Positions 42,427 through 51,750 of a stretch of 63,842 nucleotides of DNA are shown one piece after another (position 1 is the stretch's first letter; the number at the start of each line of letters is the position of its first letter). The translations under genes were made by a program, and so were the position numbers. The stretch covers positions 1 to 63,842 of the forward strand of contig WRJQ01000003.1 of the NCBI GenBank assembly GCA_009778485.1, given 5' to 3'. This stretch comes from Oscillospiraceae bacterium. GTDB lineage: Bacteria; Bacillota; Clostridia; Oscillospirales; Oscillospiraceae. The notes under the pieces were generated by a model. That model searched no databases. It saw nothing but the letters and a program-made list of their open reading frames with translations, and was not told the DNA's origin.

Positions 42427-44076
42427 TTATAAAGTATCGCGTTTTTTGTAGAACGTAAACCCGGCTGCCGTAAGCGCTATGGCGATGACCGTAAGGATAA
42501 TCAACGGCGCAAAAGTCATGTCATCGAGAGGCAGCCTCGGTATATGCGTCACAGGCGAGATATTGCGCAAGGAAGCAGGCATCAAGTCGGGCATGCCGCC
42601 GAGGAAAGATACAAGGAACACAAACGCATAAAACCCCCATACCGCACCGGTCGCCCTCGGGAACGCCCCGACAATCAGTACCGCAAGCCCAATAATCACC
42701 CATATTGCCGGCAAGTACGCAAAAAACGACCCGACGAGCCCGCCGATAGTGAAGGGGTTGCTTTCCAGCATTGACGTTACACAGTACAGCCCTATGGCTG
42801 TGGCAAGCTGGAGCAGCACGCTCGCTGCATAAGCCAGGATGACATAGCCGGTCAAATACTTCGCGCGCGACACAGGCAGGGCATATATCTGCCCAATGCG
42901 CCCATCGCGCTCTTCCGCGCGGATCCTCAAGGTTGAGTTAATAACCGGTATAAAGCATATCAGCGTCATCATAGAGATCACGAACACCCCGAAGTAGTCA
43001 ATGATAATCTGTGCTTTGCCTGCGTCCGTCATACTGTTGACTACTTCCTCCGGGATACCGATAACCTGCAGGTACTCCGGGCTGTCCCCGACAAAAGAAG
43101 GGATGTCCGCTATGACGGATCCGTAGGAAGCGGCGAGCGCGAACATCACAATAATCCATGTGACCAGCATATTCCGCAGCAGCCGCGACGAGAGCCCGAA
43201 CGGTGACCCCAGCCTTTTTGACGCCTCTGTGCGCCCCGGGCGCGCCGGTATGAAGCCTTGATCCATGTCGCGCACTGAGTTGAGCGCGTATGCAATTATA
43301 GCTAATATTACTGCTTCCGCCAGCAGGACCACTACCGGCCATATATTGTTTGCAACGTAAATCTGGGAGCGCTGCGCAAGGCCTAAGGGGCTTATACAAG
43401 CGAGCGCGTCGCTGCCTTGCATATCCCCTGCTGCCCGGATCATATAGAAAATGCCCAGCATCAGGAAAGACAGGCCGGTCGCCCCGCCTTTACTTGAGGA
43501 AAGCTGCGAAAACACGGCTGCAATGCCCGCGAAAACCAGCCCTCCGGCTCCTACGGCAAACCCATAGAGCATTGAAGCCCCCAATCCCATGCCCGGGACG
43601 CCTGTGGCAGCAAGCGCAACCCCCGTCAGCACAGCAAGCAGGATGTCCACTATGGCGGCGGTAATCATCGCGGCGTTGATCCCAGCCAGCCGTCCGGTTG
43701 GCAGGGCGCGTATGACCTCAGTGCGCCCGCCTTCTTCATCTGCTCGGGTATGGCGTATCACAATGAAAATGTTCATCACGGCAACAGCCATGATGACCCA
43801 AATCAGCATCGTGTTCGAGTACATGGCGCCTGTCGTGTAGTTGTTGCTGTCAGCGCCGTAAGCCGGCCCCATAATAGCGATCATGACGGGATTGTCGAAC
43901 GACTCGCCAAACTGCTGCCTGGCCTCCGGTTCAGCGAACATCGCGTCCATAGCAGGAGCAAGCGCGGCGCAGAAGAGTACAAGGATGACGATCCATATTG
44001 CGGAAATGATACGCTCGCGCCTCAGCATGAAACGGATGAGCCTGCCCGAGCGGTCAAAGTTGCCTCGCATGGTCAA
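42427..44076 (-). CDS. ABC-2 type exporter permease
   Basis: 549 residues with about twelve membrane helices in two similar halves (each opening with a basic stretch then a helix: RRERIISAIWIVILVLFCAA; RLLRNMLVTWIIVMFALAAS). This double-length layout is typical of drug or bacteriocin exporters of the ABC-2 class. The start overlaps the ATPase gene by 4 bases, so they are translationally coupled. Substrate unknown. A degenerate family 1 remnant (AGTTCAGGTATC) lies just past its stop. Confidence 0.85.
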   Translation of the reverse strand: MTMRGNFDRSGRLIRFMLRRERIISAIWIVILVLFCAALAPAMDAMFAEPEARQQFGESFDNPVMIAIMGPAYGADSNNYTTGAMYSNTMLIWVIMAVAVMNIFIVIRHTRADEEGGRTEVIRALPTGRLAGINAAMITAAIVDILLAVLTGVALAATGVPGMGLGASMLYGFAVGAGGLVFAGIAAVFSQLSSSKGGATGLSFLMLGIFYMIRAAGDMQGSDALACISPLGLAQRSQIYVANNIWPVVVLLAEAVILAIIAYALNSVRDMDQGFIPARPGRTEASKRLGSPFGLSSRLLRNMLVTWIIVMFALAASYGSVIADIPSFVGDSPEYLQVIGIPEEVVNSMTDAGKAQIIIDYFGVFVISMMTLICFIPVINSTLRIRAEERDGRIGQIYALPVSRAKYLTGYVILAYAASVLLQLATAIGLYCVTSMLESNPFTIGGLVGSFFAYLPAIWVIIGLAVLIVGAFPRATGAVWGFYAFVFLVSFLGGMPDLMPASLRNISPVTHIPRLPLDDMTFAPLIILTVIAIALTAAGFTFYKKRDTL

Positions 44077-44972
44077 GCACCTCCGTTGTCGCTGTTATAA
44101 TGGCGCATGAACAGGTCTTCCAGTGTCGGCGGAGAACTCTCAAGCTTCTTTACGCCAAACTTTGAGATACCGGATACCACGTTCCCTATCTGCGCAGAAT
44201 CGACCTGGAACGACAGCCCGCCCTGGAGCTCCCGTACCTCGTGGACGCCGTCCATTTCGCCCAACCCATCGATCGGCCTCTCCGTTTCGACTGTCATGAC
44301 AACTCTTGTCAGGTGCCGAAGCTCGCTTAAAGTACCTGTCTCGACCAGTTTCCCTTCACGGATGATCCCTACCCTGTCACAAAGGCGTTCGACTTCCGAT
44401 AATATATGGCTTGAGAGAAATATGCACTTCCCTTTCTTCTTCTCTTCAAGGATGCACTCCTGAAACACTTGCTCCATCAGAGGGTCAAGCCCGCTCGTAG
44501 GTTCGTCGAGTATGAGCAGGTCCGCATCTGAGGAGAAAGCCGCTACAAGCGCAACCTTCTGCCTGTTCCCCTTTGAGTATGTCCTGCATTTTTTTGACGG
44601 GTCAAGGTCGAACATTTCCAGCATTTGCCCGCGGCGCGTTTTGTCTTGCTTGCCTCTCAGGCCGGCAAACAAGTCGACGACTTCGCCGCCTGTAAGGTTG
44701 GGCCACAGGTTGACGTCTCCGGGCACATAGGCTATTCGCTTATGTATCTCAACGGCGTCCTTCCAGGCGTCCAAGCCAAACACTTTAGCGCCGCCTTCAG
44801 TCGCCCGGAGTATCCCAAGCAAGACGCGGATCGTCGTCGTCTTGCCCGCTCCGTTCGGCCCGATGTAACCAAAGACCTCGCCTTCGTTGACCTCGAGGTT
44901 GACTGTGTCGAGGGCGGTCAACTTTCCGAATCTTTTCGTCAGGTTCATGGTTTCCAGTATTATCGCCGCCAT
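44073..44972 (-). CDS. ABC exporter ATP-binding protein
   Basis: 299 residues. Walker A GPNGAGKT at 38-45, a signature written YSKGNRQKVAL (the reduced form common in ABC-2 exporters), Walker B LLILDEPTSGLDP and LSSHILSEVERL. The C-terminal 80 residues form the extra domain seen in drug-export ATPases. Start supported by AAGGGG and by the consensus promoter upstream. It forms an operon with the permease. Confidence 0.92.
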   Translation of the reverse strand: MAAIILETMNLTKRFGKLTALDTVNLEVNEGEVFGYIGPNGAGKTTTIRVLLGILRATEGGAKVFGLDAWKDAVEIHKRIAYVPGDVNLWPNLTGGEVVDLFAGLRGKQDKTRRGQMLEMFDLDPSKKCRTYSKGNRQKVALVAAFSSDADLLILDEPTSGLDPLMEQVFQECILEEKKKGKCIFLSSHILSEVERLCDRVGIIREGKLVETGTLSELRHLTRVVMTVETERPIDGLGEMDGVHEVRELQGGLSFQVDSAQIGNVVSGISKFGVKKLESSPPTLEDLFMRHYNSDNGGA

Positions 44973-45022
44973 AATTCAATCCCCTTATCTTACCGTTAGT
45001 TTTCTTGCACATCAATGAACCC

Positions 45023-45051
45023 TTTATAACGCGCAGCATGAATCCTGTCAA
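45023..45051 (-). promoter_or_regulatory. Promoter of the ABC exporter operon
   Basis: On the minus strand: TTGACA (45051-45046), 17 bases, TATAAA (45028-45023). The plus-strand hydrolase gene has its own TATAAT at 45096-45101 in the same 149-base divergent gap, without a good -35. Confidence 0.75.
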
Positions 45052-45121
45052 TAGGAAAAGTAAAAAACTTCTATGAATTTCATCGCTTTGTGATGTATAA
45101 TAAGCAAAAAGGAGGAGGCGG

Positions 45122-46045
45122 ATGATGGAAATAGAGAAAGTACTGTGGAGTTTTCCCGCCGCGAACGGCGAAGGTGATATTTTCGCGCGCGGCTGGCTGA
45201 CGTCAAACCCGCGCGCGCTGGTGCAAATCGCCCATGGCATGGCAGAGCACAGCGCCCGTTACGACGATTTTGCGCTGGCGCTGTGTTCGCGGGGATTCAG
45301 CGTCGTAGCGAACGACCATACCGGGCATGGGCAAAGCGCCCATGGGACGCCGGGGACATTTGCGCAAAAACCCGGCGGCTTTGACTTTGTCATAGACGAT
45401 ATGGCGCAGCTGTTCGAGCATGCGGATAAGCAGATCGGCGCTCTGCCGCGAGTGCTGATGGGGCATAGTATGGGCAGCATGCTGGCTGCGCTCTATGCCG
45501 ATAGGAACGGTGGCATTACCGCGCTAATTATGAGCGGCGCTCCGGCGCCTATCGCATTGAGCGGGATTGCAATCCGCTTTGCCAACCGGATAACCAGGCG
45601 GCGCGGCTATCTCGCTAGGGCGCCATTAATCGAAAAGCTGGCCGGGTCTACCAGAGGGCTCTCAGGCGAGGCTCTTGAGCGCAAGGAGCTCTGGCTGACC
45701 CGCGATATAGAAGTGGTAAGAAAGTACATTGCGGATCCAATGTGCGGTTTCGACTTCACAGCCTCGGGGTTCGCGGAAATGCTCAGCGGTTTCAAGGCCG
45801 TCGCCGCTCCGGACTGGGGCAAGGATATCCCGGATATCCCCATACTCATAGCCTCAGGCGGCAACGATTCCGTAGGCGGGAAGGGCAAGGGGCCCGCTCG
45901 CTATGCGAAGCAACTGCAGTCTTCCGGCCATAGCGACGTCACGTTGAAGATTTTCCCCGGCGACCATCACGAAATCCTCAACGAGCTCGACAAGGATGAC
46001 GTCTACGCGTTCATCCTGGACTGGCTGGATAAAAGAACCGGGTAA
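45122..46045 (+). CDS. Alpha/beta hydrolase, monoacylglycerol lipase-like
   Basis: 307 residues, no signal peptide. The catalytic Ser116 lies in GHSMGS, the acid is probably in GGNDSVG and the His in DHHEIL. The opening AHGMAEHSARYDDFA and NDHTGHGQSA match the lysophospholipase/monoacylglycerol lipase branch, so a fatty ester is the likely substrate. AGGAGG precedes the ATG. It diverges from the ABC exporter, and the end of the frame runs into a family 1 repeat end. Confidence 0.87.
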   Translation: MMEIEKVLWSFPAANGEGDIFARGWLTSNPRALVQIAHGMAEHSARYDDFALALCSRGFSVVANDHTGHGQSAHGTPGTFAQKPGGFDFVIDDMAQLFEHADKQIGALPRVLMGHSMGSMLAALYADRNGGITALIMSGAPAPIALSGIAIRFANRITRRRGYLARAPLIEKLAGSTRGLSGEALERKELWLTRDIEVVRKYIADPMCGFDFTASGFAEMLSGFKAVAAPDWGKDIPDIPILIASGGNDSVGGKGKGPARYAKQLQSSGHSDVTLKIFPGDHHEILNELDKDDVYAFILDWLDKRTG

Positions 46046-46059
46046 ACCTGAACAGACAC
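46046..46059. repeat. Family 1 repeat end
   Basis: ACCTGAACAGACAC starts right after the stop codon of the hydrolase gene. It is the shortest well-conserved copy. Confidence 0.6.
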
Positions 46060-46139
46060 GTATGGTTTAGCTATTGACAAGCGCTGCGGAGTGTGTGAAA
46101 CTAATATCATAAACATAAAAATATAGAGGAGGAATCCCG

Positions 46140-47108
46140 ATGTCTGCATCAATCGACACGTTTCTCGACATAGTCCCGATTGACTTGTCAAACACAGGAC
46201 TCAAGCAAGACTCGCTCAAAGGCGAAGTCGCCGTGGTCACAGGCAGCACAAGCAATGTCGGCCTGGGATACGTACGCGCGATAGCCTGGGCGGGAGGCAA
46301 GGTCGTCATCTGCGGGAGAAACGAAGAAGCCGGCGCTGAAGCCGCAAGAGTGATCGACGCGGAGAACGAGCCCGGCACAGCCTTGTACGTAAAATGCGAC
46401 GTTACAAAGGAAAATGACGTCAAGGAGCTGGCGAAGAAGGCCACCGACAAATTTGGCAAGGTCGATATCCTCATCAACAACGCGATGAACATGATGCTGA
46501 ACGGACCTGTGCTAAAGTCCCCTGTGAGCGCCCTCGACCAGTCCTATGAGATTTCAGGGCGCGGCACGCTGCTTACGATTCAGGAGTTCGTCCCCGGCAT
46601 GCTGGAGCGTAAGCACGGCGTAGTAGCATACAGCACGACGCAGTTCCACTACTCTCCGCCGATGATTGGAGGCGCTATCTACTGCGCCGGCAAGTCGACC
46701 GCTACTTCAATTACGATGTCGCTCGCCAACGAGATCGGCGCGTATAAGGATACCGGCGTCGGTGTGTTCTGCATGATTCCCGCAGGCGTAGGGCGAGGCA
46801 CGCTGAGCGTACCGGTACTGCCTGACGGCAGCCGGGGCAACATAGCAAGCGATAGCGCCGAGAAGCCACCCAGCACTTCTGGTTTTGACGGTCCCATACC
46901 GCCGGAGGCTAACGCCGCCGCCTTGGTATACTGCATCCTGCACGCGGAGAAACTCCATTGCTCGGGCATCAATGTCTTTGACGCGTTCAAGGCAATGGAC
47001 TTCCCATTCCCGCATCCGGAGGCTGTACGCAGGCGGGAGACAAGGCGTCTTACCGATAACGAGGCAACTCTCTTCTTCGCGGCAATAGGCCCCGGATTCG
47101 AAGGCTGA
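46140..47108 (+). CDS. Short-chain dehydrogenase/reductase, atypical
   Basis: 322 residues. An N-terminal extension of about 27 residues precedes the cofactor loop TGSTSNVGLG (34-43), and NNAM replaces the usual NNAG. YCAGK supplies Tyr181 and Lys185. The nearest Ser (165, VAYSTTQF) is 16 residues before the Tyr instead of about 13, so the triad is irregular. A C-terminal tail after about 240 (PEANAAALVYCILHAEKLHC) is longer than usual. GRN after the second strand suggests NADP(H). Substrate unknown. AGAGGAGG lies before the ATG. Confidence 0.8.
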   Translation: MSASIDTFLDIVPIDLSNTGLKQDSLKGEVAVVTGSTSNVGLGYVRAIAWAGGKVVICGRNEEAGAEAARVIDAENEPGTALYVKCDVTKENDVKELAKKATDKFGKVDILINNAMNMMLNGPVLKSPVSALDQSYEISGRGTLLTIQEFVPGMLERKHGVVAYSTTQFHYSPPMIGGAIYCAGKSTATSITMSLANEIGAYKDTGVGVFCMIPAGVGRGTLSVPVLPDGSRGNIASDSAEKPPSTSGFDGPIPPEANAAALVYCILHAEKLHCSGINVFDAFKAMDFPFPHPEAVRRRETRRLTDNEATLFFAAIGPGFEG

Positions 47109-47117
47109 CATACAGAT

Positions 47118-47158
47118 TGTCTGTTCAGGTACCCCGTCCAGGGGTACCTGAACAGACA
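47118..47158. repeat. Minimal palindrome of family 1 (two ends head to head)
   Basis: TGTCTGTTCAGGTACCCC (47118-47135) and its exact complement GGGGTACCTGAACAGACA (47141-47158) surround GTCCA. This is the element reduced to its ends. It lies just upstream of the ribosomal-protein promoter and can form an 18-bp hairpin after the SDR gene. Confidence 0.85.
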
Positions 47159-47197
47159 CGGCAAAACCACCTTCATGCACCCTCGCAAAAAAAAAAG

Positions 47198-47226
47198 TTG
47201 ACGGCAATAGCCTGATGTGCTACAAT
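47198..47226 (+). promoter_or_regulatory. Promoter of the rpmG-secE-nusG-rplKA operon
   Basis: TTGACG (47198-47203), 17 bases, TACAAT (47221-47226). The leader to the rpmG ATG is about 120 bases. Confidence 0.75.
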
Positions 47227-47353
47227 GCTTTCACCTGTCGGCGGACGGGTGAATTTTTCGTGCGCGAAGACGCGAAATCGAATGCGACCCGTGGTCACGA
47301 AGCCTTGGACATGTCCGCCAAATCAAAGCAGGGAGGCAACAGGAGGCGCCGTT

Positions 47354-47503
47354 ATGAGAGTCAAAGTTACCCTAAGATGCAACGAGTGCAAGCAAAGAAA
47401 CTACAACACGACCAAAAACAAAAAGAACACTCCGGACCGGCTGGAACTGAACAAGTACTGCAGATTCTGCCGCAAACACACCGTCCATAGTGAGACGAAG
47501 TAG
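47354..47503 (+). CDS. rpmG: 50S ribosomal protein L33
   Basis: 49 residues: [20 protein letters not shown] and a C-terminal [14 protein letters not shown]. The two CxxC pairs (9/12, 36/39) make the zinc-binding type. AGGAGG precedes the ATG. The frame could be opened further upstream, but the family length fixes this start. The order rpmG-secE-nusG is the classical bacterial one. Confidence 0.95.
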   Translation: MRVKVTLRCNECKQRNYNTTKNKKNTPDRLELNKYCRFCRKHTVHSETK

Positions 47504-47514
47504 GAAGGTGCGCT

Positions 47515-47769
47515 ATGTCTGAAGAAAAAATCGAACAAACCGGCACTAAGGCGCCGGGAAAAAAGAGAAAGAAAGGCTCCAACCGCATCGCGAGATGGTT
47601 TCGCGAAATGCGCAGCGAGCTTAAGAAAGTGGTTTGGCCGACCCCCAAGCAAATCGTCAACAACACTTTTGTAGCGTTGACCGTCATGGTCGCAGCAGCC
47701 ATCGTAATCTGGGCCGTTGACCAGGTCGGCGCGCAGATTTTCCAGGCTGTAAGGCGGCTTGGGGGCTAG
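47515..47769 (+). CDS. secE: Preprotein translocase subunit SecE
   Basis: 84 residues. A basic N-terminus (APGKKRKKGSNR), the SecE signature RSELKKVVWPTPKQIVNNT and one membrane helix (VALTVMVAAAIVIWAVDQVG) near the C-terminus. It clamps SecY in the membrane. It lies 11 bases after rpmG and 8 before nusG. Confidence 0.96.
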   Translation: MSEEKIEQTGTKAPGKKRKKGSNRIARWFREMRSELKKVVWPTPKQIVNNTFVALTVMVAAAIVIWAVDQVGAQIFQAVRRLGG

Positions 47770-47777
47770 TGGTATAG

Positions 47778-48296
47778 ATGGCTGATGAATCAAGATGGTA
47801 TGTCGTCCATACGTACTCCGGCTACGAGAACGCAGTAGCGGCCACCATTGAAAAGGCTGCCGAGAACAGAAGGATGCTTGATCAGATTCTTGAGGTTAGG
47901 ATACCGACGGAAACCGTTACCGAGATACAAGACTCCAAACCAAAAACATTCGAGCGCAAAATCTTCCCCGGCTACGTCCTTATCAAGATGGTAATGAACG
48001 ACGTCAGTTGGCATCTGGTGCGCAACGTGCGCGGCGTTACCGGCTTCGTCGGATCGGCCAACCGCGCTATCCCGCTCACGGAGGAAGAGATTCTCTCGCT
48101 TGGAATCGAAAAGCACGAGATAATAGTCGGCTACGAAGTCGGCAGCACCGTCAAAGTTATGGACGGCCCGCTCGAAGGTTTCCTCGGCACAGTTGACGAA
48201 ATTGAATACGACAAGAGCAGAGCGCGCGTAATCGTGTCCATGTTCGGTCGTGAGACGCCCGTCGATCTGGATTTCGACCAGATCGAAGCGGTTTAG
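47778..48296 (+). CDS. nusG: Transcription antitermination factor NusG
   Basis: 172 residues. The N-terminal NGN domain (WYVVHTYSGYENAVAATIEK; FPGYVLIKMVMND) is followed by a C-terminal KOW domain (GSTVKVMDGPLEGFLGTVDE). Couples RNA polymerase to ribosome or Rho. It starts 8 bases after secE; rplK follows after 21 bases. Confidence 0.97.
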   Translation: MADESRWYVVHTYSGYENAVAATIEKAAENRRMLDQILEVRIPTETVTEIQDSKPKTFERKIFPGYVLIKMVMNDVSWHLVRNVRGVTGFVGSANRAIPLTEEEILSLGIEKHEIIVGYEVGSTVKVMDGPLEGFLGTVDEIEYDKSRARVIVSMFGRETPVDLDFDQIEAV

Positions 48297-48317
48297 TTTA
48301 GTAAGGAGAGAATAGCA

Positions 48318-48743
48318 ATGGCAGGTAAAGTCACAGGGACTATAAAACTACACATTCCGGCCGGCAAGGCGACTCCGGCGCCCCCGGTGGGACCGGCGCT
48401 CGGACAGCACGGCGTCAATATCGGAGCATTCACAAAAGAGTTCAACGATCGCACAAAGAACGACGAAGGTATGACAATACCCGTCGTCATCACGGTATAT
48501 TCCGACCGCAGCTTCTCGTTTATCACAAAAACCCCCCCGGTTCCGAACCTGCTTAAGAAAGCATGCGGTATTGAAAGCGGCTCCGGCGAACCTAACAGGG
48601 AGAAAGTTTCTACTATTTCCAGGGATGAAGTCCGCAAGATCGCTGAGCTGAAAATGCCGGATCTGAATGCAGGCAGCGTCGAAGCTGCGATGAACATGGT
48701 TGCGGGCACGGCGCGCAGCATGGGCATAACGGTAGCGGAGTGA
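48318..48743 (+). CDS. rplK: 50S ribosomal protein L11
   Basis: 141 residues, standard length. [35 protein letters not shown] and the C-terminal rRNA-binding part ending [13 protein letters not shown]. It shares the transcript with nusG and rplA. Confidence 0.97.
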   Translation: MAGKVTGTIKLHIPAGKATPAPPVGPALGQHGVNIGAFTKEFNDRTKNDEGMTIPVVITVYSDRSFSFITKTPPVPNLLKKACGIESGSGEPNREKVSTISRDEVRKIAELKMPDLNAGSVEAAMNMVAGTARSMGITVAE

Positions 48744-48759
48744 AAGGGGAATATGAGTA

Positions 48760-49452
48760 ATGTTTAGAGGCAAGAACTATAAAGAAAGCGCGAAGCTTGT
48801 AGATAGAGCGAACCTGTACGACCCCGGCGAGGCTTTTGATCTCGTCATCCAGGCGTCAAAATCAAAGTTCGACGAGACCGTCGAACTCCATATCAAGCTT
48901 GGCGTTGACTCGCGGCATGCCGATCAGCAAGTGCGCGGAGCGATCGTTCTTCCGCACGGTACAGGTAAATCACGCAGGGTGCTGGTGTTCTGCAAGGAAG
49001 AGCGCGTTCAGGAAGCTCTCGACGCGGGCGCTGATTTCGCAGGAGGCCAGGATCTTGTCGACCGCATTCAAAACGAGAACTTCTTTGACTACGACGTCGT
49101 AGTGGCGACGCCGGATGTCATGGGTATCGTGGGTCGCCTCGGTAAGGTGCTCGGTCCTAAAGGCTTGATGCCGACTCCGAAGGCCGGAACTGTAACGGCG
49201 AACATAGCGCAGGCAATTTCAGAAATCAAAGCCGGCAAAATCGAGTACCGGCTTGATAAGACCAATATTATCCACTGCCCGATCGGCAAGGTTTCATTCG
49301 GCAGCGAGAAACTTGTCGATAACTATACCGCTTTGCTCGGCGCTGTCATAAGAGCAAAGCCTGCCGCAGCAAAAGGCCAGTACATCAGGAGCTGCGTTAC
49401 CGCTTCCACGATGGGACCTGGCGTTAAAATCAACGCGCTCAAGCAAATCTAA
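48760..49452 (+). CDS. rplA: 50S ribosomal protein L1
   Basis: 230 residues, full length. [11 protein letters not shown]-like start ([20 protein letters not shown]), [10 protein letters not shown] and [15 protein letters not shown] are hallmarks. The usual next genes rplJ and rplL are absent: the gene ends by overlapping the convergent ruvX gene by 14 bases, with no terminator hairpin between them. Confidence 0.97.
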   Translation: MFRGKNYKESAKLVDRANLYDPGEAFDLVIQASKSKFDETVELHIKLGVDSRHADQQVRGAIVLPHGTGKSRRVLVFCKEERVQEALDAGADFAGGQDLVDRIQNENFFDYDVVVATPDVMGIVGRLGKVLGPKGLMPTPKAGTVTANIAQAISEIKAGKIEYRLDKTNIIHCPIGKVSFGSEKLVDNYTALLGAVIRAKPAAAKGQYIRSCVTASTMGPGVKINALKQI

Positions 49453-49846
49453 GATAGCTCTCAAGTATTAGCGATGCGGCTATCGCGTCTGTTTTTTCCC
49501 TGCTCTTTTTACCGCGTCTGCCGTTTTGCCTAAGAATTCCAAGAGCGCTTACCGTCGTAAGGCGCTCGTCCCAAAGTTTAACTTCTACGTTGCAACGCTC
49601 GCGCAGCAACTGCGCGAAGCGTTCGCTTTTTTGCGCCCTCTCCCCTGCTGTCCCGTCCATGTTCTTCGGGTAACCGACCACAAGCATCCCGACTTCCCGC
49701 TTGCGCGCTTCTTCCGCTATCGCCTGCGCCGCTGCTGCGGGGTCGCGCTCACTCAGCACCCACGCGTCGCCCGTGAGCACGCCTGTGGGGTCAGAAACCG
49801 CGACGCCGGTGCGGGCGTCGCCATAGTCTATCGCCATAACTCTCAT
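49439..49846 (-). CDS. ruvX: Holliday junction resolvase-like / pre-16S rRNA nuclease YqgF
   Basis: 135 residues from [20 protein letters not shown], the YqgF/RuvX RNase H-like fold. Later motifs are [20 protein letters not shown] and LWDERLTT. It probably matures 16S rRNA. The start is uncertain: GGAG lies 2 bases before this ATG and about 11 before MAIDYG. A longer start is at 49864. The 3' end overlaps rplA on the other strand. Confidence 0.92.
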   Translation of the reverse strand: MRVMAIDYGDARTGVAVSDPTGVLTGDAWVLSERDPAAAAQAIAEEARKREVGMLVVGYPKNMDGTAGERAQKSERFAQLLRERCNVEVKLWDERLTTVSALGILRQNGRRGKKSREKTDAIAASLILESYLRFA

Positions 49847-49919
49847 ATCTCCATTGTACACCACAGCGCGGCATGCTGCAAGAGTTCCTGTTAGGCAGTC
49901 GGGGATGGTAAAGCGGGGA

Positions 49920-49948
49920 TTGCAAGCCGCGCTGCCATGCTGTAAAAT
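49920..49948 (+). promoter_or_regulatory. Promoter of mnmA
   Basis: TTGCAA (49920-49925), 17 bases, TAAAAT (49943-49948), 20 bases before the mnmA ATG, which is preceded by a GGTGAAGTG-like weak ribosome site. Confidence 0.55.
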
Positions 49949-49968
49949 AGTAAGCGGTGAAGTGATCT

Positions 49969-51039
49969 ATGAGAAGTGTAATGGTCGCAATGAGCGGCGG
50001 TGTAGATAGCGCAGTCTCCGCTTATCTCCTAAAGGAAAGCGGCCGCGACTGCATTTGCGCAAATATGGCGCTGTTCGGCGATTGTTGTTCGCGCGGCACG
50101 GATGGCCGGCTCCGCGGGGACGAGGATGCGCGCGCCGCTGCCGAGCTCCTGGGCCTGCCTTTTCGTGTATACGACTTCAGGGAAGACTTCATGTTGCTCG
50201 TACTCGAGAGTTTCATTAACTCCTATCGCAGCGGAGAGACTCCGAATCCATGCGTCACCTGCAATCAAAAAATAAAATTCGGCAACCTGCTCACAGCAGC
50301 CCTCGAAGCAGGCTGCGACAGCGTGGCAACAGGGCACTATGCCGGAGTCGAACGCTCCGGGGAGCGCTTCCTTCTGAAAAAAGCCCGGGATGCATCAAAA
50401 GACCAAAGCTATTTCCTATTCTCACTCACCCAAGCGCAATTATCGCGCGCTGCCTTTCCGCTCGGAAACCTGACCAAGCTCGAAGTACGTGACATTGCAG
50501 TAAGGCTCGGCTTCTCCAACGCACACAGGCGCGAAAGCCAGGACATATGCTTTATTGAGGATGGGGACTATTCAGGATTCATCGAGCGATCATCAGACTT
50601 CTCCGGCAGCAAAGGCTTCTTCCTTGATGGGTCCGGGCGCATTCTTGGCGAGCATGGCGGCATTCACCGCTATACAATAGGGCAGCGTCGCGGCCTCGGC
50701 GTACCATCCGCGCAGCCGCTATACGTCGTCTCCATCGACGCTGCCAGCAATGCGATTGTGCTCGGTTCATCAGAAGCGCTGTTCTCACGGACGCTTACAG
50801 CAAGGTGCATAAACCTCATACCCTTTGATGAGTTCGGCGGAACCCTACGTGTTTCAGCTCGGGTACGCTCTTCTCAAACGGAGAAAACGGCTATGGCCCG
50901 CATGACAGATTCCGATGAACTGTTGTTGGAGTTCGATGAACCTCAACGCGCGGTAACAAAAGGACAGGCTGTCGTTCTTTATGACGGCAACTATGTGCTC
51001 GGCGGCGGCACGATAAGCGGTAGTGGCAATTTATACTAA
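49969..51039 (+). CDS. mnmA: tRNA-specific 2-thiouridylase MnmA
   Basis: 356 residues. The PP-loop is MSGGVDSAVSAYLL (8-21). The catalytic Cys pair is Cys95 or Cys98 in TPNPCVTCNQKIKF and Cys194 in SQDICFI; NPCVTCN has an extra Cys compared with the enteric NPDIMCN. The C-terminal beta domain contains HRYTIGQRRGLG. It thiolates U34 of tRNA-Lys, -Glu and -Gln. mnmE, which modifies the same base, lies at 58-59.6 kb. Confidence 0.94.
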   Translation: MRSVMVAMSGGVDSAVSAYLLKESGRDCICANMALFGDCCSRGTDGRLRGDEDARAAAELLGLPFRVYDFREDFMLLVLESFINSYRSGETPNPCVTCNQKIKFGNLLTAALEAGCDSVATGHYAGVERSGERFLLKKARDASKDQSYFLFSLTQAQLSRAAFPLGNLTKLEVRDIAVRLGFSNAHRRESQDICFIEDGDYSGFIERSSDFSGSKGFFLDGSGRILGEHGGIHRYTIGQRRGLGVPSAQPLYVVSIDAASNAIVLGSSEALFSRTLTARCINLIPFDEFGGTLRVSARVRSSQTEKTAMARMTDSDELLLEFDEPQRAVTKGQAVVLYDGNYVLGGGTISGSGNLY

Positions 51040-51091
51040 ATGTTCGCCACGCTGCGCCGGTCTTTTTGCTCTCAACCTCCAATAAAAAAAG

Positions 51092-51122
51092 AACGCCGGT
51101 TATTCCAATGACAACCGGCGTT
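51092..51122. terminator. Two-way terminator between mnmA and rubrerythrin
   Basis: AACGCCGGTT (51092-51101) pairs with AACCGGCGTT (51113-51122). An A7 run on the left gives a T run for the minus-strand rubrerythrin gene; TTTAAAT on the right serves mnmA. Confidence 0.9.
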
Positions 51123-51146
51123 TAAATACTTTTGCTGGTTTCGCGT

Positions 51147-51689
51147 TTACCCGAAGTACCTTTTGTGGAGTCCCTGGAATGCTTTCCCGTGCCGCGCCTC
51201 ATCTCGAGCCATCTCATGGACAGTATCGTGGATTGCGTCGAGGTTTTGCTCTTTCGCGCGTTTTGCGAGGTTCGTCTTGCCCATAGTCGCGCCATTTTCA
51301 GCTTCGATGCGCAGTTCGAGGTTCTTCTTCGTGCTGGCGGTCACTACCTCACCAAGCAGCTCGGCGAACTTTGCGGCATGCTCCGCTTCTTCGTATGCCG
51401 CTTTTTCCCAGTAAAGGCCGATCTCAGGGTAGCCTTCCCTGTGAGCCACTCTCGCCATCGCGAGATACATGCCGACTTCAGTGCATTCGCCCTGGAAGTT
51501 GGCGCGCAGGTCAGCGAGGATGTCCTCAGCGACTCCCTCCGCTACGCCGACTATGTGCTCCGCAGCCCATGTCATCTCCTCTTCCTGAACCACAAACTTC
51601 GACGCCCCCGCTTTGCAGACAGGGCATTTGTCCGGGGGCGCATCCCCCTCGTGAACGTACCCGCATACTGAACATACATACTTCTTCAT
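51147..51689 (-). CDS. Rubrerythrin, reverse type (rubredoxin first)
   Basis: 180 residues. The N-terminal rubredoxin knuckles Cys6/Cys9 and Cys22/Cys25 precede a four-helix diiron domain with [17 protein letters not shown]-like and [15 protein letters not shown] motifs and DEARHGKAF. It reduces peroxide in anaerobes. A ribosome site GGGAG precedes the ATG. It lies downstream of ddh on the same strand and ends at a strong terminator. Confidence 0.94.
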   Translation of the reverse strand: MKKYVCSVCGYVHEGDAPPDKCPVCKAGASKFVVQEEEMTWAAEHIVGVAEGVAEDILADLRANFQGECTEVGMYLAMARVAHREGYPEIGLYWEKAAYEEAEHAAKFAELLGEVVTASTKKNLELRIEAENGATMGKTNLAKRAKEQNLDAIHDTVHEMARDEARHGKAFQGLHKRYFG

Positions 51690-51750
51690 TGCTAGTCTCC
51701 CTTCGTTTTAGTTATTCTATTATTACTATTTGATGTATTACTTATGTTTC

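Noticed and set aside
46074-46107. Promoter for the SDR gene at 46140 (TTGACA ... TAATAT)
   Set aside because: The spacer would be 22 bases and no better -10 lies at 16-18 bases.
47225-47353. Longer N-terminus for the L33 protein
   Set aside because: L33 is about 49 residues in this family, and AGGAGG sits just before the ATG at 47354.
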